Source of the DNA: JAGFIY01 sp964499285
Lineage (GTDB): Bacteria; Bacteroidota; Ignavibacteria; Ignavibacteriales; Melioribacteraceae
Direction of reading: 5' to 3'
Length of the DNA stretch: 14,898 nt
Assembly: GCA_964499285.1 (NCBI GenBank)
Contig: CAZCLA010000054.1
Coordinates: forward strand, 1 to 14,898
Shown: positions 1-7,050 of the stretch, in pieces
How positions within the stretch are numbered: position 1 is the first letter of the stretch
Layout of the letters: each line of letters opens with the position of its first letter
Notes under the pieces: generated by a model
Database searches by the model: none
What the model saw: only the letters and a program-made list of their open reading frames with translations
What the model was told of the DNA's origin: nothing
Position numbers and translations under genes: made by a program

Positions 1-84
1 GAAATTACAAATCCCCGCAATAATACTTTAGAAAGACGAGTTATGCAGATTGCGGAATCAAAATCGTTTCAAAATACTAATTGA
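1..84 (+). CDS. C-terminal fragment of an unrecognised gene (5' end outside the window)
   Basis: An open frame runs from the first base to a TGA at 82-84 and encodes 27 residues ending in IAESKSFQNTN. The composition (NPRNNTLERRVMQIAESK) is charged, soluble and protein-like, and the stop is followed by a small inverted repeat, so this is plausibly the end of a real plus-strand gene convergent with the carbonic anhydrase gene. I do not recognise the family. With so few codons it could also be a chance open frame. Confidence 0.4.
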   Translation, partial: EITNPRNNTLERRVMQIAESKSFQNTN

Positions 85-101
85 ATCAACTGATTTTGAA
101 A

Positions 102-117
102 TTCAGTATAAGCTGAA
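102..117. terminator. Weak hairpin between convergent genes
   Basis: TTCAG (102-106) and CTGAA (113-117) form a perfect 5-bp stem with a 6-nt loop, placed exactly between the stop of the plus-strand fragment (84) and the stop of the minus-strand carbonic anhydrase gene (119-121). Its position suits a bidirectional terminator. The stem is short and AT-rich, and the T-tracts are poor, so the call is tentative. Confidence 0.3.
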
Positions 118-118
118 A

Positions 119-757
119 CTAAATTAATTTTCCAAGGCTTTCTTGAAAAATTTTTTCAGTGTCTTTTTCGGAAGAAACAGTCGTGTTAAGATTCTTTAAT
201 AACCCGTTATTTAAACCGTAAATAAATCCATGAATTTTAATGTTTTTCCTGTCGTCCCATGCTTCTTTTAGTGGTTTAGTGTTTGCCAAGTTGTGGACTT
301 GTTCAATAACATTAAGCTCGCATAGTTTATCGACAGTTTCTGATTTATTAAGTCCATTAAAAAAATCTGAATATTTGTTCTTAATGTTTCTAATATTCCA
401 AATCCAGTAGTCGATTAAACCATGAGCATTTCTGGTTAATGCGGCATTTACTCCCCCGCAGCCGTAATGACCGCAAACAATTATATCTTCCACTTCAAGA
501 ACCTCTATTGCAAACTGTACAACTGACATGCAGTTGAAATCATTTGATAATACTTGGTTTGCAATATTCCGGTGAACGAATACTTCTCCCGGTTTTAGGT
601 TTACTATTTGATTTGCGGGTACTCTAGAATCGCTGCATCCGATCCATAAAAATTTTGGATTCTGCTGTTTCGATAGTTCTTCAAAAAATCCCGGATGCTC
701 TTGTTCTATCTGTTCTGCCCAAATTTTATTTTGTTCGAATAGTTTTTCGATATTCAT
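119..757 (-). CDS. can: Beta-class carbonic anhydrase
   Basis: Catalyses reversible hydration of CO2 to bicarbonate in the cytoplasm. The 212-residue length is typical of bacterial beta-carbonic anhydrases (Can/CynT). All active-site residues are visible: the CSDSR motif at residues 41-45 gives zinc ligand C41 and the D43-R45 dyad, and GHYGCGG at 96-102 gives ligands H97 and C100. The numbering is almost the same as in the E. coli enzyme. HRNIAN near residue 62 is also a family signature. The gene is the last of a minus-strand unit, 13 nt after the trkH stop, with a modest GAAAGAG ribosome-binding site before ATG. Co-transcription with a potassium transporter suggests a role in pH, bicarbonate and ion balance; that link is inference from position. 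Confidence 0.95.
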   Translation of the reverse strand: MNIEKLFEQNKIWAEQIEQEHPGFFEELSKQQNPKFLWIGCSDSRVPANQIVNLKPGEVFVHRNIANQVLSNDFNCMSVVQFAIEVLEVEDIIVCGHYGCGGVNAALTRNAHGLIDYWIWNIRNIKNKYSDFFNGLNKSETVDKLCELNVIEQVHNLANTKPLKEAWDDRKNIKIHGFIYGLNNGLLKNLNTTVSSEKDTEKIFQESLGKLI

Positions 758-770
758 ATTACTCTTTCAA

Positions 771-2240
771 TTATTTATAAATTGCGTTAGTAGTATTTCG
801 TGGAATCCAGCTTTTTGGCAGAAGGAAAATCAGAAGTCCGTAAATTTCAAGTCTTCCCAGCAGCATCGTTCCGGTTAAAATCCATTTGCCTACATCAGGG
901 ATTTGACTAAAGTTACCGGTAGAACCCACGTAACTTAAACCGGGACCAACATTGCCCATGGTCGCAATTGTTCCCGTAATAGAGGGGACAATTTCAACTC
1001 CTAATGCAATCAATACTGTTGAAGCAGCAAAAATCACTGTCAAATAAACTACAACATAAAGTACACTTTGGGAAACAATAGAATCTTCAATTTTTTCTCC
1101 ATCTAATCTTACTGGAATTATTGCATTAGGATGACGCAGCAGCCTCAATTGTCTTATTATATCTTTCCAAAGTAGAACAAATCTATCAACCTTAATTCCC
1201 CCCGATGTTGAGCCAGCACAAGCACACTGCAGAGCAAAGAACATCAGGATTACTTTTGACAAGGCAGGCCAAACTGAGCTATCTGCATTAGCAAAACCAG
1301 TCGATGTCCCAAGCGAAATTACCTGGAAGGCTGCATATCTCAAAGCTTCCCACCAGCTTGAAGAATAACTTCCGTAAATATCATAAGCTGAGATTAATGT
1401 CCCTATAAAAAGAGCCGCTAGATAATAACGCACAACTGTCGATTTAAATAAAATTAATTTGCCGCCGATTAATGTCATAAAAAGAATACCAAAATGAATT
1501 CCCGAGAAAACCATAAATACCATTATTACACTTTCAATAGCTAGACTGTTGAAATGAGCTATACTTAAATTCTTGGTCGAAAATCCACCGGTCGCAATAG
1601 TCGCAAATGAATGGGTTACGGCATCGAACACGCTCATACCGCAAATTTTCAAAGCCACGGATTCCAAAACTGTTAATCCAACATATACTATAAAAAGAAT
1701 CCTAAGAGTTTTTTTTGCGTTTGCTCTAAAATTGTTTCGAGCTAACGGGGACATTTCATTTCTTATTAAAACTAATCCGGACATTCCCATCGAAGGAAGC
1801 AGCGACAGCACAAAAATTATTATTCCGAGACCTCCAAGCCAGTGAGTTAAGCTTCGCCAAAACAATAAACCCATTGGTAATGATTCAATATTGTTAAGTA
1901 TTGATGATCCTGTTGTTGTAAACCCCGATACACTTTCGAACCAAGCGTTCGTAAACGTAAATTCTCCTCCCCAAAGTACAAATGGAAGAGCTCCTATTAA
2001 ACTGATAAGTATCCAGCTTGATATAACAATTAAAATTCCTTCATCGTTTGTTAGGTGTGAAACCGAAGGAACAAAAATGAGCGGGAAAAATCCAAACGAA
2101 GCAGAAATCAGCGCGCTGTATAATAAAGGGCTGAAGGAAGAGTCTCCATAATAAAGTGAAACAGTAGCGGCAAGAAGCAAAGCGGTTGCATTAATTATAA
2201 GAACTATGCCCACATATCTTAAAACAATTCTTGGTCTCAA
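771..2240 (-). CDS. trkH: TrkH-type potassium uptake membrane subunit
   Basis: Inner-membrane pore subunit of a Trk/Ktr/HKT superfamily K+ transporter, 489 residues, the usual length. The four selectivity-filter loops can be read in order: SGFTTTGSSIL, FATIATGGFSTK, SLGTSTGFANAD and TMGNVGPGLSYVG. The segment CAGSTSGGIKVDR between loops 3 and 4 matches the conserved D3M2 cytoplasmic gating loop. The start codon is TTG (2240-2238), which overlaps the TGA of the upstream HAMP gene as TTGA. A GGAGAG about six bases upstream supports this start, so translational coupling is likely. The usual cytosolic RCK partner TrkA is not in the window. The next gene down is carbonic anhydrase. Confidence 0.95.
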   Translation of the reverse strand: MRPRIVLRYVGIVLIINATALLLAATVSLYYGDSSFSPLLYSALISASFGFFPLIFVPSVSHLTNDEGILIVISSWILISLIGALPFVLWGGEFTFTNAWFESVSGFTTTGSSILNNIESLPMGLLFWRSLTHWLGGLGIIIFVLSLLPSMGMSGLVLIRNEMSPLARNNFRANAKKTLRILFIVYVGLTVLESVALKICGMSVFDAVTHSFATIATGGFSTKNLSIAHFNSLAIESVIMVFMVFSGIHFGILFMTLIGGKLILFKSTVVRYYLAALFIGTLISAYDIYGSYSSSWWEALRYAAFQVISLGTSTGFANADSSVWPALSKVILMFFALQCACAGSTSGGIKVDRFVLLWKDIIRQLRLLRHPNAIIPVRLDGEKIEDSIVSQSVLYVVVYLTVIFAASTVLIALGVEIVPSITGTIATMGNVGPGLSYVGSTGNFSQIPDVGKWILTGTMLLGRLEIYGLLIFLLPKSWIPRNTTNAIYK

Positions 2241-3001
2241 TTTTTTCTCTCCGCGGTTCTAACAAACTCGCACAAAGTTCTTATTGAGTCAGATAGTTTT
2301 GAAATTTCATCTTTTGATTCAATCTCAATATTGTAATCTTTCCCTTCTTTAACAAAATCTGTAACACTATTGGTTATTCTTACGATTGGGCTTATTAAAA
2401 AATAATTGATAAAGTAAGTGAAAATAAGACTGAAAATTACAGCGGCAATTATTGCTACTACACCAGGCATTACTGCGCGGTTTGCTCTGTTTTGAAGTTC
2501 GGAGGCGGTATCGAACATTGTTTTATCGTTCAGATTCATCAGTTTATTGACGGATTCTTTAACCGACACAAATTGTTTATGAGGTTGATCAAAATACCAG
2601 GTAATATTTCCTTCTTTATCTGTCCCGACAATCGGTCTTTCCCAAGTCTGTTTGTAGACCAAATAATCTTTGGAAATTTTTTCGACATATGACTTCTCAT
2701 TTTCGATGGTAATATTACTGCTTGCTACATTATATCCCCATTGGAATAAACTATCCCCGACAGAAATGATTTCTCTTCCCTCTTCCCATTTCCCAAGCAT
2801 CAATAGAAGAATCCCGCTGTCTTCCCTTTCAAGAGCCTCCAACATTATTTTCGCTGAGTTTATGCTCTTATAATTTTCATCAAGCAGATTTTGTACAGAG
2901 GTTCCTATTGATCTCAATTCTTTTATTGACCAAAAACCGGCTATAGAGAGCATTAAAGCAAGAATAAAAAAACCCGACAGAATTTTGAGTCTTAAAACCA
3001 T
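2237..3001 (-). CDS. Membrane sensor protein ending at its HAMP domain, no output domain
   Basis: A 254-residue protein with two transmembrane helices (about residues 5-25 and 176-203) flanking a helical extracytoplasmic region, followed by a HAMP domain (about 204-250, with the SKDEISKLSDSIRTL second-helix pattern). It ends only a few residues after HAMP. The helical sensor, with its YKSINSAKIMLEALEREDSG stretch, resembles the four-helix KinB/NtrY-type sensors normally attached to histidine kinases. No kinase, guanylate cyclase or chemoreceptor output follows, and the next gene (trkH) overlaps the stop by four bases, leaving no room for a lost domain. I chose the ATG at 3001, preceded by GGAG at seven bases, over an upstream in-frame TTG at 3013. 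Function unknown; a regulator or partner of TrkH is an inference from coupling. Confidence 0.8.
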   Translation of the reverse strand: MVLRLKILSGFFILALMLSIAGFWSIKELRSIGTSVQNLLDENYKSINSAKIMLEALEREDSGILLLMLGKWEEGREIISVGDSLFQWGYNVASSNITIENEKSYVEKISKDYLVYKQTWERPIVGTDKEGNITWYFDQPHKQFVSVKESVNKLMNLNDKTMFDTASELQNRANRAVMPGVVAIIAAVIFSLIFTYFINYFLISPIVRITNSVTDFVKEGKDYNIEIESKDEISKLSDSIRTLCEFVRTAERKN

Positions 3002-3024
3002 TTTAAACTCCAATTCTTAATTTG

Positions 3025-3050
3025 ATTTACAACTTGGCAGAAATGTAAAT
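3025..3050. promoter_or_regulatory. Inverted repeat upstream of the HAMP-trkH-can unit
   Basis: ATTTACA (3025-3031) and TGTAAAT (3044-3050) are perfect 7-bp inverted arms separated by 12 bases. The repeat lies 24-49 bases upstream of the ATG of the sensor gene, in the 95-base gap after the lipoprotein gene. This spacing and position fit a dimeric regulator operator or a hairpin in the transcript. No regulator can be named. Confidence 0.3.
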
Positions 3051-3096
3051 ATTTTTCACGGAAAAAGGATTTTATTTTTATTTGAATATTTCCTAA

Positions 3097-3384
3097 TTAG
3101 TCGTCTTTTGTCTTCTTTCTAAAAAGCGATAGACCGCCGAAGCCTCCGATTATGGCAATGTAATAACCGAAATCGTACCACCAGCCTGTGTTCATCGGTT
3201 CGTATATTCTTATGGCATCGTTAAAGATTCCCCAGATCAATGTAACCGGAGCAATCCAACCGTGCCAGATACCGGAGAAAAATCCGGAGGGATCGTCAAT
3301 GGTGCTTGATCCGTCTCCTGGCACACAGCTGCTCAGCAAAAATAATATCGCAGCAAACACGATTAATAATTTTGTTTTTTTCAT
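3097..3384 (-). CDS. Small predicted lipoprotein with membrane segments
   Basis: A 95-residue protein with a clear lipoprotein signal: positive start MKKTK, hydrophobic core, and lipobox LSSC with the acylated cysteine at residue 20. The mature part has a conserved-looking segment (GFFSGIWHGWIAP, then VTLIWGIFNDAIRIYE, then NTGWWYDFGYYIAIIGGFGG) that is aromatic- and glycine-rich, followed by a basic tail RKKTKDD typical of a cytoplasmic stop-transfer end. I recall small proteins with this FSGIWHG...YDFGYY layout as widespread uncharacterised proteins. A CGAGGA ribosome-binding site precedes the ATG. It starts 24 bases after the metX stop on the same strand, so it may be co-transcribed with metX. 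Function unknown. Confidence 0.75.
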   Translation of the reverse strand: MKKTKLLIVFAAILFLLSSCVPGDGSSTIDDPSGFFSGIWHGWIAPVTLIWGIFNDAIRIYEPMNTGWWYDFGYYIAIIGGFGGLSLFRKKTKDD

Positions 3385-3408
3385 TTTTCCTCGAGGTTTT
3401 AATTGTTG

Positions 3409-4542
3409 TTATAATTTATTAAGAAAGTTTAAGATAATTTCCTTCATCTGATCGAATTCAATTAAAAATCCGTCGTGACCATGTTTTGATTTTATTTCAG
3501 CATAGACACTGTTGGGAATATGTCTTTGAATGTTTTTTTGTTCCTCGGGTGGATAAAGAATGTCTGTGTCAATTCCAACACATAATACAGCTGCCTTGAT
3601 TGAGCCGAGTACGTCCTCAATGCTTCCTCTATTATATGAAATATCGTGAAGATCCAATATTCTGCTGATAATAATATAAGCATTAGGATCAAATCTGTTT
3701 ACTAGCTTGTTTCCTTGATAGTTCAAATAACTTTCGGATTGAAAAAGATTATCATCGCTAAAGTAATCATTGTTGTTGAATCGATCTCTTCCAAATCTTT
3801 CTTCGAACGAAGGCTGAGTTCTATAAGAAATCATACCTATCATTCTTGCGATAGACAATCCGCTTAATTTCGTTCCATTGTAATTTCCATTCTTCCAATC
3901 AGGATCATTCATAATCGCTCTTCTGCCGATGTGATTGAATCCAATTGCCCATGCAGAATGTTTCGCGCTGGTAGCGATCGGAATTATTGATTCAACCATT
4001 TCAGGATAAATAATTGACCATTCGAGAGCCTGCATTCCTCCTAAAGATCCGCCAATTATGGTTTTTAGTTTTTTCACGCCGAGTTTATCAAGCAGTCTTT
4101 TTTGTGAACGTACTATATCTCTTACCGTAACTTGCGGAAAATTCATCGCATATATTTTGCCTGTTTCTGGATTGATACTTGCAGGACCAGTCGATCCATA
4201 ACAACTTCCTATAATATTTGAACATATTACGAAATATTTTTCCGTATCAAGCGACTTACCTTTCCCGATCAAACTATCCCACCATCCGGGCTGTTTGTTT
4301 TTCATTGCTTTGTAGAACGGAACTTTATCAATTAACTCATCGGTCAAATCAAGCTGCCCGGCAACATGCGAATCTCCTGAAAGTGCATGACATACTAAAG
4401 CGGCGTTTGTCCCTTCTGAGTTTAATTTGCCGTATGTCGTGAAAGCCAATTCAACTTGTTTTAATTCTTTTCCGTTTTCCAAATGAAAAGTTGAATTTTG
4501 ATCCATTATCGATATTATGTTTACAGCACTTCGCATTTTCAT
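3409..4542 (-). CDS. metX: Homoserine O-acetyltransferase
   Basis: Alpha/beta-hydrolase-fold acyltransferase that transfers an acetyl group from acetyl-CoA to L-homoserine, the first dedicated step of methionine synthesis. The catalytic triad is legible: nucleophile S166 in GGSLGGM (164-170), D327 in DTDILYPP, and H356 in GHDG near the C-terminus. Early family motifs AFTTYGKLN, CHALSGDSHVAG and GWWDSLIG are intact, and 377 residues is the normal length. The MetX family includes some members that use succinyl-CoA, so acyl-donor choice is not proven. Ribosome-binding sequence is weak before both the first ATG (4542) and the second (4536), so the exact start is uncertain by two residues. The gene is divergent from the secreted DUF1566 gene, and no SAM riboswitch pattern is evident in the 115-base gap. 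Confidence 0.95.
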   Translation of the reverse strand: MKMRSAVNIISIMDQNSTFHLENGKELKQVELAFTTYGKLNSEGTNAALVCHALSGDSHVAGQLDLTDELIDKVPFYKAMKNKQPGWWDSLIGKGKSLDTEKYFVICSNIIGSCYGSTGPASINPETGKIYAMNFPQVTVRDIVRSQKRLLDKLGVKKLKTIIGGSLGGMQALEWSIIYPEMVESIIPIATSAKHSAWAIGFNHIGRRAIMNDPDWKNGNYNGTKLSGLSIARMIGMISYRTQPSFEERFGRDRFNNNDYFSDDNLFQSESYLNYQGNKLVNRFDPNAYIIISRILDLHDISYNRGSIEDVLGSIKAAVLCVGIDTDILYPPEEQKNIQRHIPNSVYAEIKSKHGHDGFLIEFDQMKEIILNFLNKL

Positions 4543-4639
4543 TCCATCAAATTAAAAATCATTATTAAAATACGAAGAAAGTCATATTAGAATAAATCAT
4601 TAATTTGAAATAAACCGGAAGTTCTAACTGTCTAACCAC

Positions 4640-4657
4640 AAAACCGAAGGAGGTTTT
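4640..4657 (+). promoter_or_regulatory. Shine-Dalgarno hairpin abutting the start codon
   Basis: AAAACC (4640-4645) and GGTTTT (4652-4657) form a perfect 6-bp stem with loop GAAGGA, and the ATG of the next gene begins at 4658. The loop plus the first two stem bases make AAGGAGG, a near-ideal ribosome-binding site. The main part of the Shine-Dalgarno sequence would therefore sit in the loop, with its last two G paired. This could tune translation, for example thermally, or be a by-product of base composition. Confidence 0.4.
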
Positions 4658-6190
4658 ATGAGCAGCCTAATGAAAGTCTTAAATACAACATTATTCTTTT
4701 TCATCTTTGCTTGTTTGCTGTATTCTCAAAACAATAATCTTTCCTATCCAATTGTAGATACAGGGCAGTCGGATTTTTATAACAACACAGGTATAATTCA
4801 AAGTCCGTCTCCCGGCGAAAAATTTTACGGACAGGATGCAAACTACAACAGCTTTGAACCAAGTTATACTGATAATGGAGACGGGACGATAACGGATAAT
4901 GTAACTGGACTAATGTGGCAGAAATCATTTATCAGAATTGAATGGAGTGATGCTGAGAATGAAGCCGCAATTGCTTCAACCGGAGGTTATAATGATTGGC
5001 GGGTTCCAACAATTAAGGAACTATACTCTCTAATTTTGTTTACAGGAAATCAAGGAACCGGTGATCCTCCCTCGCCAACTCCGCCGCCCGATGCTGAACC
5101 GTTTATTGATCTAGATTATTTCGATTTCGAATATCCCACAGATGCCCGTTATATAGATGCTCAATATGTTACTAACACTGTCTATACATCGACAACAATG
5201 GACGGTAACCCGACTTTTTTTGGTGTTAATTTTGCGGATGGAAGAATAAAAGGCTATCCCCAAAATTTCGATAGCAAACTTTATTATGCACGATTCGTAA
5301 GAGGTAATTCAACATACGGTGACAATCAATTTGTCGATAACGGAAACAATACAATAACTGATGAAGCAACCGGTTTAATGTGGACGAAAATAGATTCCGG
5401 CAACAATATTTTTCCTGATCTGGTATCGCAGTTCACTAAAACCGATGGTTCATTAAATTGGGAAGAAGCTCTTGAAGCAGCGGAAAATTTAGAGTTTGCT
5501 GGATTTGATGATTGGAGACTTCCAAATGCCAAAGAACTGCAGAGCATCGTGGATTATACAAGGTCCCCCGACGCAACAAATTCGCCGGCAATAGACCCTT
5601 TATTCGAATGCTCGGTAATAGTAAATGAAGCCGGAAGCGTCGATTACCCTGCATACTGGGCATCCACTTCTTTTAATCCCGGACCGGATGCAATCGTAAT
5701 ATATTTTGGGAGGGCACTTGGTTATATGCAGCTTCCATCGGGATTGGATTTTTATGATGTTCACGGTGCCGGAGCTCAAAGAACTGATCCTAAAACTGGT
5801 GAGCCTTCATATGGATTCGGTCCTCAAGGCGATGTAAGAAGAGTATATAATTATGTCAGATTTGTTCGGGATGTTGATGGCATTTCTCAAATAGGTTATG
5901 AAAATGAATCAATTCCCGATAAAATAAAACTGGAGCAAAATTATCCTAATCCCTTCAACCCAACAACGAAAATAAAGTTCAGCATCTCCGGAATTGAGAT
6001 AACGGATCAACCCATATCAACTAAGTTAATTGTTTATGATCTGCTGGCACGCGAGGTTGAAACTTTGATTGATGAAAATCTTTCTTCGGGTAACTACGAA
6101 GTAACCTTTGATGCATCAGGTTTATCAAGCGGAATCTATTTTTATAATTTAACTGCTGATAATTTTTCACATACAAAAAAATGTTATTGA
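4658..6190 (+). CDS. Secreted protein with two DUF1566 (Lcl_C) modules and a T9SS sorting domain, C-terminus out of frame
   Basis: A 510-residue exported protein. Residues 1-24 are a signal peptide (hydrophobic TLFFFIFACLLYSQ). Two DUF1566/Lcl_C modules follow: one at about 70-215 (DNGDGTITDNVTGLMWQKS, then YNDWRVPTIKEL, ending YARFVRG) and one at about 222-405 (DNGNNTITDEATGLMW, FDDWRLPNAKEL, ending YVRFVRD). Such modules occur in surface and adhesive proteins such as the Legionella collagen-like protein; ligand unknown. Residues 420-510 form a T9SS type A domain (NYPNPFNPTTKIKF, VYDLLAREV, GLSSGIYFYNL), implying outer-membrane translocation. The last residues read TKKCY instead of the usual TKKMLLIR. 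Adding one A to the A7 run at 6175-6181 gives exactly TKKMLLIR with a TAA at 6196-6198. The ribosome-binding site AAGGAGG is excellent. Confidence 0.85.
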   Translation: MSSLMKVLNTTLFFFIFACLLYSQNNNLSYPIVDTGQSDFYNNTGIIQSPSPGEKFYGQDANYNSFEPSYTDNGDGTITDNVTGLMWQKSFIRIEWSDAENEAAIASTGGYNDWRVPTIKELYSLILFTGNQGTGDPPSPTPPPDAEPFIDLDYFDFEYPTDARYIDAQYVTNTVYTSTTMDGNPTFFGVNFADGRIKGYPQNFDSKLYYARFVRGNSTYGDNQFVDNGNNTITDEATGLMWTKIDSGNNIFPDLVSQFTKTDGSLNWEEALEAAENLEFAGFDDWRLPNAKELQSIVDYTRSPDATNSPAIDPLFECSVIVNEAGSVDYPAYWASTSFNPGPDAIVIYFGRALGYMQLPSGLDFYDVHGAGAQRTDPKTGEPSYGFGPQGDVRRVYNYVRFVRDVDGISQIGYENESIPDKIKLEQNYPNPFNPTTKIKFSISGIEITDQPISTKLIVYDLLAREVETLIDENLSSGNYEVTFDASGLSSGIYFYNLTADNFSHTKKCY

Positions 6191-6198
6191 TTAGATAA
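6175..6198 (+). other. A7 slippage or indel site cutting off the T9SS C-terminal motif
   Basis: The homopolymer at 6175-6181 has seven A. As sequenced, the frame continues TGT TAT TGA. With eight A it continues ATG TTA TTG ATT AGA TAA, coding MLLIR and stop, which matches the terminal strand of T9SS type A domains, including the KKMILLR end of the other T9SS gene in this window. This is a sequencing or assembly indel, a true frameshift, or a transcriptional slippage site. The sequence alone cannot decide. Confidence 0.75.
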
Positions 6199-6212
6199 CG
6201 TTTCTTCAAGAG

Positions 6213-6824
6213 CTATTTTTGTCCAGACATCAAAAACAAGGGATATTTTTTAAGTTCATTATCTCTTTGTTTTTCAATTTCCATCACAATTTGCGAATCG
6301 ATATTCTTAAAACCGGTTTGCAAGAGTAGTTCTTTTAATTCATCCAGATCAAAGCCATTATGTCCTGAAAAACCTTTGCCATGAAACGAGCCGTCCTCCT
6401 TAACTAAATCAGCAATGAATAGATATGAATTATTTTCCATCAAAGAATAAAATATGTGCAATATTTTATCAAGATCATTTATGTGATGAAGCGTCATTAG
6501 CGAAAAGACTATGTTAAACTTTCTTGTGGGGAGAGGATCAATCAGAAAATCTGCATTAAGTGTCTCGGCTTTTGAGTAGTTGTTTCGATTAATTTTTTCC
6601 TGCGCGATGCTCAGCATTCCATCGGAAGTATCGACTAAAAGGACACTATCTAGGAAAGGCAGCAGTTCAAAACTTAAAAGTCCCGTGCCGGCTCCATACT
6701 CCATAGCTTTAACGGGATTCATTCCTTTTATCGTTTCACCAATATGACCGGCGATCAATTTTGCCCGCCTTACTTTAACAGGATCGTCGTCCCAAGTTTC
6801 CGCTTTTATATTAAAGTCAGTCAT
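6213..6824 (-). CDS. Class I SAM-dependent methyltransferase
   Basis: A 203-residue Rossmann-fold methyltransferase of the Methyltransf_11/25 type. The SAM-binding glycine loop is EYGAGTGLLSFEL (about residues 42-54). The acidic end of strand 2 is VDTSDGML, the motif before strand 4 is NADFLIDPLPTRKFNIVFS, and MTLHHI follows, as is usual in this group. The N-terminus NIKAETWDDDP resembles UbiE/YcgJ-like small-molecule methyltransferases, and the protein looks complete. The substrate cannot be deduced. The gene ends 14 bases from the restored stop of the convergent T9SS gene and is divergent from the four-gene operon at 7051, sharing a 226-base intergenic region with it. Confidence 0.85.
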   Translation of the reverse strand: MTDFNIKAETWDDDPVKVRRAKLIAGHIGETIKGMNPVKAMEYGAGTGLLSFELLPFLDSVLLVDTSDGMLSIAQEKINRNNYSKAETLNADFLIDPLPTRKFNIVFSLMTLHHINDLDKILHIFYSLMENNSYLFIADLVKEDGSFHGKGFSGHNGFDLDELKELLLQTGFKNIDSQIVMEIEKQRDNELKKYPLFLMSGQK

Positions 6825-6866
6825 TATTAATTAGTTTAGATTCTAATGCAATCATATACAATTTTC

Positions 6867-6895
6867 TTGTAAGTTGATTAACAAAGTAGTATATA
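6867..6895 (+). promoter_or_regulatory. Candidate sigma-70-type promoter
   Basis: TTGTAA (6867-6872), a 17-base spacer, then TATATA (6890-6895) in the gap between the methyltransferase gene and the four-gene operon. It would give a leader of about 150 bases before the ATG at 7051. The region is AT-rich, so chance matches are common. Confidence 0.25.
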
Positions 6896-6913
6896 TTCCG
6901 CAAATTTTTTGGC

Positions 6914-6931
6914 GATTGTTGTGATACAATC
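6914..6931. promoter_or_regulatory. Inverted repeat in the operon leader, candidate operator
   Basis: GATTGT (6914-6919) and ACAATC (6926-6931) are perfect inverted 6-bp arms around the 6-base spacer TGTGAT. The repeat lies just downstream of one candidate promoter and upstream of the other, a position suited to a regulator binding the four-gene operon or the divergent methyltransferase gene. The regulator is unknown. Confidence 0.3.
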
Positions 6932-6987
6932 ATTTTTAAATCTACTTCTCTTAAATGCTCGCTTGTCGATTAGATATTTTCCTGCCA

Positions 6988-7019
6988 TTGGACTTACAAG
7001 AATAATTCATTTACTTTAA
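6988..7019 (+). promoter_or_regulatory. Candidate Bacteroidota-type promoter for the four-gene operon
   Basis: TTG at 6988-6990 and TACTTTAA at 7012-7019, 21 bases apart, resemble the TTTG / TAnnTTTG elements described for Bacteroidota housekeeping promoters. Initiation would fall near 7025 and give a short leader before the ATG at 7051. The final G of the consensus is missing. Confidence 0.3.
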
Positions 7020-7050
7020 ACAAAAAAATTGTAGAACAGGCACGAACATC

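Noticed and set aside
3002..3013. Upstream TTG start for the HAMP protein
   Set aside because: It is in frame but has no ribosome-binding site. The ATG at 3001 has GGAG at good spacing and places the first membrane helix at the usual distance.
3032..3050. Sigma-54 promoter suggested by TTGGCAGAAATGTAA
   Set aside because: The -24 half (TTGGCA) fits but the -12 element lacks TTGC/TTTGC, and it points away from the genes it would have to serve.
4543..4657. Possible SAM riboswitch upstream of metX
   Set aside because: The gap is only 115 bases, is shared with the divergent gene, and shows no SAM aptamer-like stems on the minus strand apart from the short hairpin that belongs to the plus-strand ribosome-binding site.
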